This document shows, piece after piece, positions 39,459 to 52,789 of a stretch of 64,000 nt of DNA. Origin of the DNA: Atherinomorus stipes (Eukaryota; Chordata; Actinopteri; Atheriniformes; Atherinidae); contig JALJCO010003968.1 of NCBI GenBank assembly GCA_023101725.1, positions 434,001 through 498,000 of the forward strand, in the 5' to 3' direction. The notes under the pieces are model-generated. The model had not been told where the DNA came from, searched no databases, and saw only the letters and a list, made by a program, of their open reading frames with translations. Position numbers and translations under genes: made by a program. The first letter of the stretch is position 1, and each line of letters begins with the position of its first letter.

Positions 39459-40392
39459 AATGGGAAGGGGAGTGGCAGAGGGGTGAATAAAAGGAGTACA
39501 ATAGAAGAGAAAAGAGGTGATGAGCAGGTGGAGACGGATGGTGTCAAGAGGACAGAGTGAGGTCAAAGCTGGTTTAAATATGAAGAAGGAAACACCTCTA
39601 GCCTCTTGCTTGAGCATTTTGAATTGATGTATTTGTTGGAGTTTGTCTTTGTCTGTGAGAACAAGAGTAAATTAAAGAGGGAGAAAGTGAACTTCTCTGT
39701 GGCAGAGAGCCCAAATCATATCAGACATTTGCCAGAGAAAGTGCATTTTCTCTCTGTTTTCCAGGCAGTTGCTGCCCTGCTCAACATAGGTGAGATTATT
39801 AGTGTGCAACACACACACACACTAACCATTTGCACATAAATGACACATTAGCTGAAGTTATTTTCTTCTAAATGAAAGTATTTCAATAGATGGACCATTG
39901 TATGTAAATAAATGCATGTTTCTAAAAAGTAAACAAGCTCTTTTAAGTTGATGCAGAAATCTATTTACTGTTTTCGCTTGGTTGCGCACACAGTCATCTC
40001 TTTTCACTGCAGAATAAAATCACTTTCATCTTTAAATGAGAAAAAAAACATCAAGCCTTCAGAAAATGAGACATTTTTCCAGGCACGTTTATAATTGGTT
40101 CAATATTGCCCCAACAATACCATCAATCAGGAGAACAACGGTAATATCACAAACAACTGCGGTTGCAGACATTTCTAGGGGTGAGGGTCAGTTAATATCT
40201 ATTTCTTTGTGACATTTGAGGCAGTACCAGTACAGGAATATGTCATTACAGATATTTCACTCAAAAACAAGAAACTAGACTCTGCACTGTGAGTGCATTG
40301 GGGAATTTCAGGGGGGACCAGGTTTAAGTGGACAGAAGGAATACCACCACCTATTCAAAATGGCTCTTTATGTGTGCCACTCCAATTACAGA

Positions 40393-40427
40393 CCCCCCCC
40401 CCCCCACACACACACACACACACACAC
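40393..40427. repeat. Poly-C followed by (CA)n microsatellite
   Basis: About 13 C bases pass directly into about 11 CA units. It is a compound simple repeat in intron 2. Confidence 0.9.
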
Positions 40428-40568
40428 CTATTTCCCCAATTGACACTTTAATGAGTCTCCGCTGAGAGCCTAATTAAAGATATGACAAGAGCCAATAGCT
40501 TGAATACTCGAACATGTGCCCAGTCAGGAATGACACTGCGTGTTAATTGCAAAAATGCTTATAAGGAG

Positions 40569-40641
40569 GCAAAAGTTTAGGCACCCAAAATTTTGCTGAC
40601 TGTGAATAAACCCTTGGGTAAGATGACTGAATTTCCTAAAA

Positions 40642-40678
<37 letters not shown>

Positions 40679-41092
40679 AGTGGACATTTTTAGAATATTT
40701 CACGCAAGACTACTTTTTATTTTTGTCCTCAACCTGAGAAAACAGTTTGCATGTGCCCTCTTAACGTTTGTAAGTCTTGTTGGTGGGACTTTCACTGATT
40801 CTTCATGCAAAACATTTCTAGTTTTGTTCGTTGAGCTGCCCTGTGTATGCGCTGCTGTTTTATGGTCTGTCCACAAATATTCTATCATGTTAAGGTCAGG
40901 GAACTGTGTGGGCCGTGGAAAAATCTTGTTCCTGAAATGGTACAAGGTGAAGAGGTGTGTCTAATCTTCTTTGGAGCCATCCAGCTTTTTACAGATAGTG
41001 TAATGCTGGCTTTCAGAATTGCTGCCTAGACAGAATCTATTCTTCCCTTTAACAATGAAAGTACTTTGTATTGCTGGCTACAGCAAAGTAAA
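40569..41092 (-). mobile_element. Truncated Tc1-like transposon
   Basis: On the minus strand the frame at about 40850-40920 reads QFPDLNMIEYLWTDHKTAAH, the conserved catalytic-Glu region of Tc1 transposases. The left side ends in CAAAAGTTTAGGCACCC, similar to the terminus of the relic at 46561. The transposase N-terminal side is lost beyond about 41092. A 32-base A run (40645-40676) sits inside. Confidence 0.75.
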
Positions 41093-43971
41093 ATCAATTC
41101 AACTCCATGTTTAGAAGTTAGAGAGGAGTTCTGTTCCTTAAATTCTGTTTCTAAACCAACTCTTTTTATCTACATTTAAATCTTCATATCTTTTAAAGAT
41201 GAGTGTTTTTCATGATCACTTCCCTTTTATTGCCACATTCCCCATAAATTAAGAATTCATTAAACTGCTATATGAAAACATTTGCCCTCATACAGACTTT
41301 TCCTTCTCTATAGGGATCAGTTATTCTACTCTTTTCAAAGTGCAGGGGAGCTTTGTATTGAAGGCCATGGTCACTGTGCATCTCGGCATGTTTGAAGACT
41401 GAGTATTCAAAAACTTTGAATAAGTTTTACTTGGCCTTTAGTTAATAATGGTTGTGAACAAGCAGCAACTCTTTAGAAAAAAAAAAAGAGTTTAAATCGC
41501 TTTATAAAATTCTGCATAATGTATTTTTCTTTTCAATCTAAAATTGTACAAAATAAGATGAATACACTTGTTGAGGTTTTCTAAAGTGGTTGAACTTCAT
41601 ATTTATACATTCTGGGGCTCAGAGTCCATTTTTACTTTGTTTTTGCACCAAATAATTGAACTTGAGCATTTTGAGATGCCTTTAAAGTGTACTAGATGAG
41701 ACTGAGCTCCAGCACTGAGTTATGGTTCATATTCGCTGTTAGACACACTAGAAATTGATATGTAAAATGTTAGCTTTATGCTTTGTCATCTGGGGCCAAT
41801 CAATCCAAAATCTGTGAGCAGAGCTTTTCAGGCTTCTTCCTTTGCTGAAACCTTCCCACCAAGATGCATTGGTTAAGTTGCCAGGCAACAATGCAGTGCA
41901 ATGTGTTTACAAATGTCCCTGCAATCCTTTAAGTTCTTCATTTTCACATCACCTTATAAATGTGCCACTATTACGCAATAAAAACAGCTGATTGAGTAAA
42001 TATAAAGTCTGGAGGAGCTAGTCACTACAACTACAGGTATGAGGAATAAAAATGGAAGCAGAAGTATTTCTACATAGTGCTTAAAATTTGCTTTACACGT
42101 TGTGTGCTTTCACACCTATGACACTGAGTCACACTCAGGTGCTTCTACTGATTATATCTCCAAGCTGAAGATGAGTGAGGAGCCCATCTCTCTTTACGCT
42201 GCCTCACTGAACACAGAAAGCATCCCTCTTAGAACTCCAGCGAGAGGACGAGTGTGAGTCCGATAACCTGTAGCAGACGTCAGGATCTCAAACAGAGACA
42301 TTAAATGTTCTTGTCTCCTGGAGTCTTTAGGAGAGTGGACACTTTCCCACTTGCTGCTTTGCTTGTTGGCCCATATTAGCCAGAAGGTTTATAGGTTGAA
42401 GAATGAATATATTTCATTCATTGTTTTCTCAGGAAAAAAAAAAAATCTACCGAAAATATGTTTTAGGTTAACGGAGGTGACAGAGATGTCAGAAGGTGCT
42501 TGTTGCAGCCAAAGGGGATAATTACAGAATCAAAAATGCATTATAAGAAATATTGTAGACAAAAAGGTGTGCTTCCAATTTTTCAAATTTCTTTAAACCT
42601 GCATATGTACACAAAAATGTCTGTAATTATCTCAAACAAACAAAAGTACTGTAGCGTGAATCAACAGTGGGTAAAAATCATTCATTGTTATTCTAAGGTA
42701 CTGTAAGTCTCAGCACCAGAAAAGGGACATGAGTGCACAGAGCCATTCAGCTTAAGCTAAAAAAAAAAAAAGCTTAAAACAGCACAGGGGCATTCGTCTC
42801 TATCGTGTTCATACATAAAAGAATGTCGCTTAAGCCTCATTTAAACCTTGTTTAAATTTTCTGGAGGAAATGTGTCAGAATATTGTGTTTGTTTTGCCTA
42901 ACAGCAGGTCAAATAAAATAATTGGGACAAAATGTCAAATCCTGGTGGTCCTTTCAAATCCCCTGAACACCTCTACCAGAGTAAAGTGGTCCACAGTTGA
43001 ACTGAATATAGTAGTCTGTCAAAGAAGCTGTCAACGGACTGTGAGCACTTGGGGTTTGCAGCAGTACCTTCATTCACCTGCCTCACTTTTCTGTCTAAAA
43101 CTCCTGTACGTCTACCGCAGATGTCAAATTATACAGTAAGGACAATCATATCTGCTCACGATTTGCCAAAAATGAAATGAAATTAAATTAAATAAAATGA
43201 AGGGCTGTAAAATAATTTATTAGTACCTGAAGGGAAAAACATGCAACATACAGCTTATAATGAGGAGACACTCATTAATACAGCCTCTCATCATAATACG
43301 TCTGTCAAACGGGGTTAAAAAAAAAAGACTTTATGTCGCTGTGCCGAAATGTCAGTGTAACATTTAAAGCCCAACATCATTAAACATCTTCATCTCCAGC
43401 CTGATGGCTATTGAAACATAACAGAGCATTACCGAAGTGGGAACAATTGGTCAAATTAGCAGATCCAATACTCTGCATCAATGCCAATTAATCACTTGAG
43501 CAGTCTTAAAAATGCTTCCTTATTCACAAATGTTAGCTTCTCAAAAGATATTTAAACAATTGCACAAAAATGTTTTATAAGATTGCACAATTTATAAAGG
43601 CAGTGATTGAAATTATTGTCTTCCTCCTGTCCTCTTCTACACTCTGAAAGGATGATGTCCATAAGCTGAAGCACCGGGCATCTATTGTTGCTGGAAGATT
43701 TGCAGAGGGGCTTTTTTTTGTTTGTGTGTTTGTCTATCTGTTTGTTTGTTTTTTAGAGATTAAGACTACTCGTTATACATTTTTCAATTGCTCTTGCAGA
43801 CTAATTGCCACCAAAAAACTAGAGATTACACTGTAGATTAGTGTTTATTATTGCAATGAGAATTATTCCTAAACATAAATAGTTTCAATCTTACATCTTC
43901 AATTGTTTTCACTCAGGTGCAATGACATTTAGATAAAAACTGCAGGCTGCAACTTATTAAAGTAATTGTGT

Positions 43972-43988
43972 GCGTGTGTGTGTGTGTG
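43972..43988. repeat. (TG)n microsatellite
   Basis: A short TG run, interrupted once, in intron 2. Confidence 0.8.
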
Positions 43989-46330
43989 GTTAATTTAGAT
44001 AAAAATACTAATTAGATGTGATTATACTGGTGATTATCTTTACCATTAGCCACCTGTGGTGGTCTTCAGAGATGACAATCAAAAACCTCTTCCATCTCCT
44101 TGGAAACATGAACCTATCTCCCTTTTTGTAATCAGTATTTTGAAGAGGACAGATGTTTGTTGCAGCCCAGTGAATGCGGCCAAAATACAACAAACATTCA
44201 TTACAGCATCTGCGAGTTTGCAGGCTGCCTCATCATAGCGGCGAGCCAATGCCGGGATCCATTCTGTTTCCTCCGCTTGTATTTTGTCTGATTCTCATTC
44301 ATCAGGTGACCCTGGGACAAGCGATACTTGTACTAAGGTAGTGGAAACAGACTATGATATTCTGTGGAATATCAATCTAGCCTCTCACAAAGGCTAATAA
44401 GATATTCACTCTTATGTTTAAAAGAATTTTGAGGACAGCAATGACTTATGTAATACCTCATCCATATAAGCATTCATATTTCTTTTACTGGTAACTGTGA
44501 TGCTGACGTTTACTAATGCCTTATATAGCTACAGGATGCATAATGGACCGTGTCAGTGCCATGGCAAAACTGTAATGAATATCCTGCTAAGTCTCTGTAA
44601 TAAATGACACAACTGCCTGAGCAATGAACACTTCATTTGCCAAGAAAATGAAGGCCAATGTTGAACTGACGCAGCTGTGTGTTTGACATGGCATAGCACA
44701 GTCAGACATCCTGTCACCGCGGATTAAAAAGTCGCAGGCCCTGATGGGCTTTTACAGACCTTGGCGCAAAGTCGTCCCCCTTGGGCTGTAAGTGCTTTTT
44801 GCATTTGTTTTAATGCAAAACAAGGCTGGGGACAGTTGGAGTGAAAACCGCAGGCAGAAGACACAATTTGACACGAGAGAAACAGACAAAAGGAAGTGGA
44901 ATAAAGAGTGGATTAGAAACAAGTAAGAGGCAACCAGGAAGAGATGACAATTCTCACTGAAGATAAATATACATAGTCTGCTCTGTGGATGTGAAAATGG
45001 AAAATAATTAAGCAAACATTTAATATTAAGTGGCAAATGACCTCTGTTAAACTGAAGCCCTATTTCCAATTACACTGGTGTTTCTTTCTTTTATCACTGT
45101 CAAAGAGGAAACCACAAAGCCCCACTACAATTATTTCTCTTACAGATATATATCTTTCTTTTCTCTCTTTCTGTTGCGCTCTAGAGGAACCAATTCATCA
45201 TGTAAGTGCGACACTTGCTCATTGGTGACCTCGTATGACAAGTCACCTCTGGGAAAAATCATTTCCTCAAAACCTTTATCACAGGGGAGAGATCAAAATC
45301 CATGACTGTATCTTTCAAGGCTCAGTTTGAGAGATTTGTTCTCCAGCTTTTTAACAGATCTGTTTATTTTGCACTTTTACCCCCAAACCCTTGTACTCCA
45401 CCAGGCCTCTGATGGAGAAAGCAATAACTACTACTTCTAAATAAAAATAAAAACTACTTCTTATTTCTTTTATTGGGTGTCGCTAAAATAAAAACACGAT
45501 CCTGGTTTTGTAACAGAGCCCCAACACTTTCTAAATGCCAACATTTCTCCTCAGATTACTGGTGTACAATCCACAGTTATGTTTTGTACTGGATTTGCAT
45601 AAACTCTTTGCATATGTGACTTCTCTGCTGAGAAGTTAAGGTCAAAGAGTGACGTCCTCTTTTGCAAAGTGAATACAAACCAGGCAGGAAGATACAGTTT
45701 GCTTATGCAAAAGGATCATAGATATTCTATAAGTAGAATCCTGCCTTTGAATCCACATTTAAGAACAGAGGGACTGTATCATCAGCAAATGTGGTTACAT
45801 CTGCTGAAAGGTGTAAATACTAAATAAAGTGAGTATTATTTCACTTTGATTACAAAACAAACAATGACTCTTAAGAGAAAAAATTGCAAACTATTCTATT
45901 CATCATAGATTTATGGTAGGAGTGAACTAAAATGACTTATTTATCTTGATAAAGAAGCTGTCTCCTTTTTGCCACAAATCAATTTTTAACAACTTTTGAC
46001 CAAGTGGAGCATCTAGCAAATGTCTCGCCAACCCTATAATAAAAGGTGGCCAACAATTGAGGCAACAATCAATTTTCTTCATTTACTCTTAGTTAAATAT
46101 CAGCCTTTAAATGCCTCTACCTCTACACAGACCAACAAAAAGCCAAGCTTGTCTTTGTTCTCTCTGAGTTCATGTTACTTCAAATTTAAGAGAAATTTAG
46201 TCCTTCATAATAAATTTGTCACTGATTATTAATGAGCTGGTTTTATATCCTCACAAGGTTTTTATCAAGGAGATATGTACAAGCAGTTATTTATAGATTT
46301 TACATTCAACCATCCCTGTACTTAAAATAT

Positions 46331-46533
46331 GGGTGAAATAAGGGAGTTTTGCTGCAGATAATGTCTTAAAGAGTGACTGCCCTGTCTCTGCTATTATACT
46401 GGATGTATGCTGAAGGGCGATTCAACGTAATATCTTCTGAAGGAGTCAAAGATGCAGAATTTTTACAGATGAGTAAATGCATGTATAAACTCCTAGAAAA
46501 AAAGGTCTAGGTTGAAAGAAAAATATCCTTTAA
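46331..46533. mobile_element. Decayed half copy of the TTAA foldback family
   Basis: From GGGTGAAATAAGGGAG to CCTTTAA the segment parallels the right arm of the element at 35341-35985. Shared words include GCAGATAATG, TATTATACTGG, CTCCTGAAGG-like and AGGTC(T/C)AG blocks. It ends in TTAA at 46530-46533. The opposite arm is missing, so this is an old deleted or truncated copy. Confidence 0.65.
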
Positions 46534-46560
46534 GTTGACTGTTAAAAAGAAAAACTATCT

Positions 46561-47650
46561 GAAAGTTTGGATACCCTTACGTGCTGTTAATCCAATATTA
46601 ATTGGTTGTGAAGGTGATGGAGATCTTTTTTAAAGGTCCGCTTGATAAAGGCTAGGCGATACTACTTTAAAAGCTTAGACACAAAATGATTCCTCAGACC
46701 TTGTCCTTGCAATCAGCAGCCTGATTTTAAGTTAAAAAATAAAAGACTCCAGGAGTATTACAAAGAGTTTTCAGATAGTTGTTTCCTAAGTTTGCAATGC
46801 ACTTAAGAAACAGAGGAAAAAAATGACTCATGGATGTAATGTTGAGGTGTGGAAGGTCAAAGAAACTTTTAAAAGGGAAAACTAAAAAGATTGCATTAGA
46901 AGCCAATTTAAAACTCAGTTTCACTGCCAAAATCCTTCATGAAGACTTGGAGTGGTGCGCTCTGCTACTGTGCAGCAACACCTGATCAAATATGAACTTA
47001 TAGGAAGAAAATCTCTGCTGCATCCACATGATGAAATTTGGCATCAGAAGTTTGCAAATGAACCCCTAAACAAGCCTGATGTATTTATGGAAACAAGTCC
47101 TATGGAGTGATTAAAGTAAAATGGAACTTTTGGACACTATGAGCAAAGATTGAGACAAGCAGGATGCAGAATAACTGCTGTACAAACCCCTACTTGTCAT
47201 GTCCGCTACACAGTTTTCTGTGACACTGAGCTGATTTTTGTCTTCAGTCATGTATTGGCTTGAGTTTCAACTTGTGGCATCTGAACTAATTAAATGGAAG
47301 AACAAAAACTAATAGAATACTAACAAATTTCTTGAAATAAATATCACAAAACGTCTTTCAGCAGTCTGAAGACCTTATCCAGTCTACCTGAAGAGGCAGA
47401 AGCTGAGTATTTTTCTAAGACTCTTACAGTCCCTCTGGCCTAAATGTAGGCAATGGATGGATCTCAAAGATCAGGGTAGGTAAGATGACCCCAGAATTTT
47501 GAAGAACCAGAAACTTTTTGAAGGAAACACACCTAAAAAGGAACTGGCAAACCCTTTGCCGACTATAAAATGTGCTCAAAAACAAACTTCAAATGATGTG
47601 TCACCCTCTACAGAGTTTTGAACCATAAATAAAGGGAACTTTTTCACTTG
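46561..47650 (+). mobile_element. Decayed Tc1-like transposon
   Basis: The start GAAAGTTTGGATACCCTTAC resembles the Tc1-like terminus at 40569. Inside, 46960-47160 follows the middle of a Tc1 transposase gene, with a block like the L-WTDE-K-ELFG region near 47090-47140 but broken by stops. The element is dead, and its right boundary is approximate. Confidence 0.6.
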
Positions 47651-48392
47651 AATCCTAGTTTTCTGGTTTAGTGATGGCAGCGTATCACTGAAAAAACTGA
47701 CCAACTTAAATTATTCTTTCATTTAGTCATAACTAATTCATGTTTATCCAAAGGAAAATTATACATTGTCAAAGTTGATAGAGTGAGTTAGTCACAATAA
47801 CATAATTTTAGCCCATGGTTAGCCAAATGTTTTCAGCTGTGTCTGTGAATGTCTAATTTCACCACCATATAATGATCAATTATATCCCCCAGGCATTGAG
47901 TGAGGCCATTTACACTGAGCTCAAACCTTTAGTCAGGGACAATGGCTCAACAGAAATTAGCTACAGAGGTGTTTGTCAAATCCTATCTGTGTCAGAGTGG
48001 ATGCTGTGCTGTTGTTCCCCACATCAGAGCTTTCACACTCCGATTTACATAAAAACATTCAAATAAACCACATGCTGAAGCAATACCGCTGAAACTAAAT
48101 GAAGCATAAAGAACTCAGTGGGCACACAGTATTATACAATATAAAATCAATGTGACATGAGTGAATAATACAGCTTCACAAAGTGTTTGAGTTTTAGGTC
48201 ATCACCCTGCAGAAAACCATCAATACTGCCTTTTCATTTCTTCTCTGTGATTGACATGAGGAGGGTTTTAAACACACACACAGATTTAAGAAAAGCTTTT
48301 TAAAGGGAATACTTATACAATTCTTTTTCAGTTTGCCTTGTCTTTGACTCTGATGGATGTAATATTTGACCTCAGTGTGTGTATGCATTTAC

Positions 48393-48559
48393 CTTCCATG
48401 ACATACACCAAGGAGCCCACATCGCCCTCCTTGATGATGCAACTGTCCTTTCCATACTCCACAGGGTACATGCAGTCCACGATCTCTTGAATCTGCGACA
48501 GCTCCAGGTTCTTCATGAAGTCATTGTCCAAGATGGCTTCCTTGATCAGATCCTTGGAC
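48393..48559 (-). CDS. prkg1: prkg1 common exon 2 (start of cyclic-nucleotide-binding domain A)
   Basis: This is a 167-bp internal exon. It begins with one base that completes the last codon of either first exon, then 55 codons, then one base (phase 1). It reads [20 protein letters not shown], then [20 protein letters not shown] and [15 protein letters not shown]. This is the linker helix and the first beta strands of the high-affinity cGMP-binding domain A. The Cys in KDSCII matches the cysteine (Cys117 in mammalian I-alpha) implicated in redox control. The acceptor is a pyrimidine-rich tract ending TTCCAG (AG at 48561-48560), and the donor is GTAAAT (48392 downward). The sequence is nearly identical to mammalian PKG I as remembered, so strong purifying selection is likely. 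The exon is shared by both isoforms. Confidence 0.97.
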
Positions 48560-50314
48560 CTGGAAGCAAAGTAAAAGGGGAAAAAAATGAGAACAACATT
48601 GCACCAGAGATGGCTTGTAAGTTGTAATGAGCTCAAGCAAGAACAAAAAAACTTGTATTAATTATTCTGAGGGATGTTGACCCCTTCAGCACGTTGACTA
48701 TTTATAAGGCAATTACAGTCTAACTCAAACAGCAAAGCAGCTTTTCAAAAAAACATCCTCGCTTCAAAGACGTCAAGGTGAAGTCTTTTTATTCCCTTTC
48801 AAATGTTGGAACAAGTTGATAAACAGGAAAATCCAAGCCTAAAGGCAGCAGATTGTTGCAATTCAGAGGGCACTCGTGAAAGCCAATTTGGCCTTCAGAC
48901 TGCAGAGTCAGTGGGGCATTCTGTGGGTACGTATTCTCTGCAATCACTATGCAAAGGAGAGAGAAAATTAACTTTAAAGCTTACATGCAGCAGAGTGAAA
49001 GTACTTTTCAAGTAGACTAAAAGGAAAAGCAGGGTAAATGTTTGGCAGGGGACATTATGGCTCAAGAGGATTATCTTTGAAATCAAAGAGCACACATCAA
49101 ATGCAGCTGATCGCCCTGATGGGGAGCTATTTCCTCATAAAAGGTGTCCATGTGTCGACAGCATGTGAATGAAAGCCAGGTGTGGTGAAGCTTGAACCCT
49201 CAGAGTAAACACCAGTCTGATCCTCAGAGATGGAGGTGATGAGATGGGTGTCACTACACACTATGAGCTACTGTACTGAAAACTGTGCGGCTGGTTTTTC
49301 ACAAGGCAGCTGAATGAATGAGGTTCATTACATGTAATATCCACAGAGGCGAACACTCTAAGCATCCATACCCTAATAACACAGAAAACACCCTTTATCC
49401 TCAGCTTAAAGGATTCCAGAAATATAGCGAGCCACCTCATGCCTTTTGGAGAACTGGCCTTTTTCAGTGCATTGTTGACGGTGATCACCTGTAGAGCTTA
49501 CTGCTGAAAGGGCGAGCAGCCTTGAAGACTGCAGTTTTCTGCTAGCGCCAGCCGGCAGCTGAGTTCTCCACAAACCACACAACTGCACAAACAGAGCGTC
49601 AAGCCTCAATATCAGCAGTGCACAGGTTTATTCAAGTGCCAAGCTCTGTATCTGTGTTATTAAAACAAACTCCTCTGCACATTCATGTGTTTATATCTTT
49701 GTGTTTTATAGTCAGCATATAACTTCTCCTCACGTTGAACTTTTAAGGTCACGCATATCTGCCTCTCCAATAAATCATGAGATACACCATCAAATGGTTG
49801 TGTAACAGTGTGCAACTGCGTTGCTGTTTTACATGTAAAACTGCCAAAACAGTGAGGAGAGATGCCAGCGAAAAGCTGTTACCACTGCTGGCATATACTG
49901 TAAATCCCAGTTCTAAACACAAGCATCTACATATTTGAAGCACACTGAGGGGTTTTTTTTTCACCATCAGCTGAATTATTAGTCTTGGCTTCGTCTCAAA
50001 TGCTGGGATGTCAATAACAGAGGTCTTAGGGTCTGTGCTTTGGATTGAGAAACTTGCTCCAGCAACAACTCAAGGAAAATAAAAGGAAAGAAGAATAAGC
50101 CATCACAGTCATGGCAGGTCTATAATAGGAAGGAGGGATCAGTTCTAACATATACAGCCAGACGTACGTGACTCAAATTCATTTAAACTTTGCTGGAACT
50201 GATTGAGCAAGGCCAGCTCCAATCTCAAGGGATTCACAGATTCCACATTCAGACTCTGCTTCCTTAGTTTAGCTCTGGCTTTATGGTGGTATATGAAGGA
50301 AGCAGTTCACAGGC

Positions 50315-50501
50315 TGGACAGTGGTGTGCTGGTTAGCGCCATTATTTCATAGTATGAATGTTCCTTGCTTGAACTTCAGCTAAAAAAAAAAAAAAAGAAT
50401 ATATATATATATATATGTGTGTGTATGAGATGGGATAAGCTCCACCCCTGTGACGCAGAATTGGAATAATCAATTATTTTTTAAAAAACGGATGGATGGA
50501 C
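50315..50501 (+). mobile_element. Degraded tRNA-derived SINE with internal microsatellite
   Basis: GTGTGCTGGTTAGCGCC resembles a tRNA A-box head, and GCTTGAACTTC a B-box. The 3' side reads GATGGGATAAGCTCCACCCC and ends GGATGGATGGA, the tail shared by fish LINE/SINE families. The centre is replaced by an A run and an (AT)n(GT)n microsatellite at about 50384-50426. Confidence 0.5.
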
Positions 50502-50556
50502 AAAAAACACCAACTTTATATACTTTTGCTTGAAGGAAAGTCTTTACGGTAGCCCT

Positions 50557-50987
50557 ATGTAACTTCCTGACCTTAAAGATATGTCTCTGACTCATTTTGA
50601 TGGCACACTGACATTCATTATGTACATTTCTGGAGCTGTTGTTGCTCTGCAGCACCCTGAGGCTGAGAAACCATGCTTTACCCCCCCCCCCCCCCCCCCC
50701 CCCCACAGAAGCTGCATCATTTTACAGCAATATTTCATTGTATGGCACAACGTGACATGCCAGCATCTGGATAGCAAAACACTGAGCATTTTGAACACAC
50801 ACTGTGGCGGATAGTGGCAACAGGTCAACTGTGGAAGGAAAGACAGAAAGAGACAAAGTAAGAGACAAGACAAGAGTCAGCACTGGACTGATTTTTACTA
50901 AATATAGGATGCGAGATGGATGTTAAATTAGCTGCTGTTAAGGGCACCTTAAGGAGAAAATCTGCAGAAGTTCAATAGTGTAATTTA
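50557..50987. repeat. Interspersed repeat, copy 1 of 2 in the window
   Basis: It aligns by eye with 62086-62533 over its whole length in the same orientation. Shared blocks include CCTTAAAG, TCTGACTC(A/G)TTTTGATGG, GCTGCATC and GAAAATCTGC. It contains a 24-base C run (50681-50704) where the other copy has a short T/C tract. It is probably internal sequence of a fish DNA transposon; the class was not settled. Confidence 0.65.
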
Positions 50988-52748
50988 AAAAAAAAGGACA
51001 ACCGGATAGACAAACGTAATAATAGTAATCATCCCAAACAGGCATACCATGTCCAGTCCTCTTGTCTAGATAACTTAGAGACATATGAAAGACTAAAGAG
51101 ATTGAATTAACAGGCCTGCAAATATTTAGCCATTTTATTAGCTACAACAGAGATGCAGCATCTGGATGACCCCAAAAATTCCTCATCACATATGCTTATT
51201 GAATGTTTTCATTCTGTCCTTAAATGTCTAAATACTGCTGCTATTTTAAAAGGATAAAGGTTTTGCACATTTATAAGATTCTCATCCAACAATCTTTGTT
51301 CAAACTTCCTTTTTTTTAGCAGGAAGAGAAGATAATTTGACTTTAATATTCATCTCTCATTAAATTTTGGCAAGATAACCTTAATAAAGAAGTGCTGTTT
51401 CGGGGCCATGGCGACCTTATTGAGATGGTGATGCTTCAAGAAAGCCTTAATTTCATGCATTGCTGTTGGAGACTCAAAGCAGATTAACTCAACTAACAAC
51501 AACAAGCTGGGGGGGGTTCTTTTCAGTTTTTTTTCCGAAAGCTGACCTCCAGCGCACTGGAAATGAGCCTCATTGACCCTGTTTCTGTTATATTTACACC
51601 CAGGAGACTGTGAGTCTTTCAATCCTGATCGTGGCCATAGTTGAGAAACCTCTTCCAACCAGACCCTTATAAAAACATCTGCCTCCCAGTGCTTTGTGAG
51701 AATGACATATTTGCTTTCATCCACTGGTGAAGTTTGGGCTGAGCAAGTTCAGCCTTCCTTAAAAGGAGAAAATATGTTCTTTTCCAAGGAAAAAGAAGAG
51801 GGGTGGCAGAAAAGTAAGAGAGGCACAGCAAGAGAGAAAGATGGATATCTTATGTGTAAAGAATGCACCATGGGCCTTGTAAAAGAAGATAAAGTGGGTA
51901 AGAATGAATGGAAAAAAGTAAAACATTGGGCCAAATGCAACAGGCGTTATCACTGCACTGCAACAGAAACAATGAAAATGTAATGAAGCATTTTTGCCCG
52001 TGAGTGTATTTGTGTACTTTTTGATAAAGAAAAGAATTAATTCTACTCTCAGTTAAGCAATTTAAAAAATAAATGTTAGAAAAGCCTCACAAAAAAGCAG
52101 ACTAATGGAACAAAATTAATTTGATCCAAATAATTGCCCTTTATCTGCAAAAACAAACACAAACTTTACTGAGTTGCTGAAGCAAAAATGTCCAAAATAA
52201 TTGTTAGATAATGGTAACGCTGAAGTAACAAAGAGCACAGTGCTCATGCAAACCTGCTCTGGTTATTTGCATTCCATGGTCTGTCTGTTTTCTCATCACA
52301 TTTTTCATGTTTATGCTTAATAGAACAGAGATAATAAACAAAATTTCATCCTCTAGCTAATGAACAGGGTGAAAAGGTGTGACAGAAACGCAGCAGAAAA
52401 TTGAAGCTGCCAGAAACTGCAGTGAAAACAAGCTTTTCTGCAAGAAGGTCATTTTCAGTACCTTTGCGCATTCTTTTGACGATTAAAACCAGAACTGCTG
52501 TTACATGATGGCTTTTTAAAAGTTTTGCAATCCTTGATCTGTTCCTAAAATGAAATCTAATTAAGTCATCAATCAATGACATCACTGAAAATGTTTACAC
52601 ATGACGAGTGTGTGTGGAAAATATCTTATGCACATGTAGGCTTGAAGTGTGTATGATTGTCATGATGAATGGTCACTCAGGTGTGGTTTCCCATCTGCAT
52701 CACCAAGGCAACGTCTAGGATTGAACAATTATTTGCAAAAGTGACACC

Positions 52749-52758
52749 AAAAAAAAAA

Positions 52759-52789
<31 letters not shown>
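52749..52789. repeat. Poly-A followed by (GA)n
   Basis: About 19 A bases are followed by about 11 GA units. A (TG)n run lies nearby at 52923-52943. Confidence 0.9.

Larger units (their letters stand above)
24419..48392 (-). other. prkg1 intron 2
   Basis: This intron of about 24 kb lies between common exons 2 and 3, bounded by the GTAAAT donor at 48392 and the TTGCAG acceptor at 24419. It contains a large foldback element, a half copy of it, two Tc1-like relics and several microsatellites. No coding exon was seen in the rest (24.4-35.3, 36.0-40.5, 41.1-46.3 and 47.7-48.4 kb). The open frames there are short and lack similarity to families I know. Confidence 0.9.

Noticed and set aside
51350..51724. 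124-codon open frame on the minus strand between the beta exon and exon 2
   Set aside because: In phase with no prkg1 exon and without plausible splice sites or family similarity.
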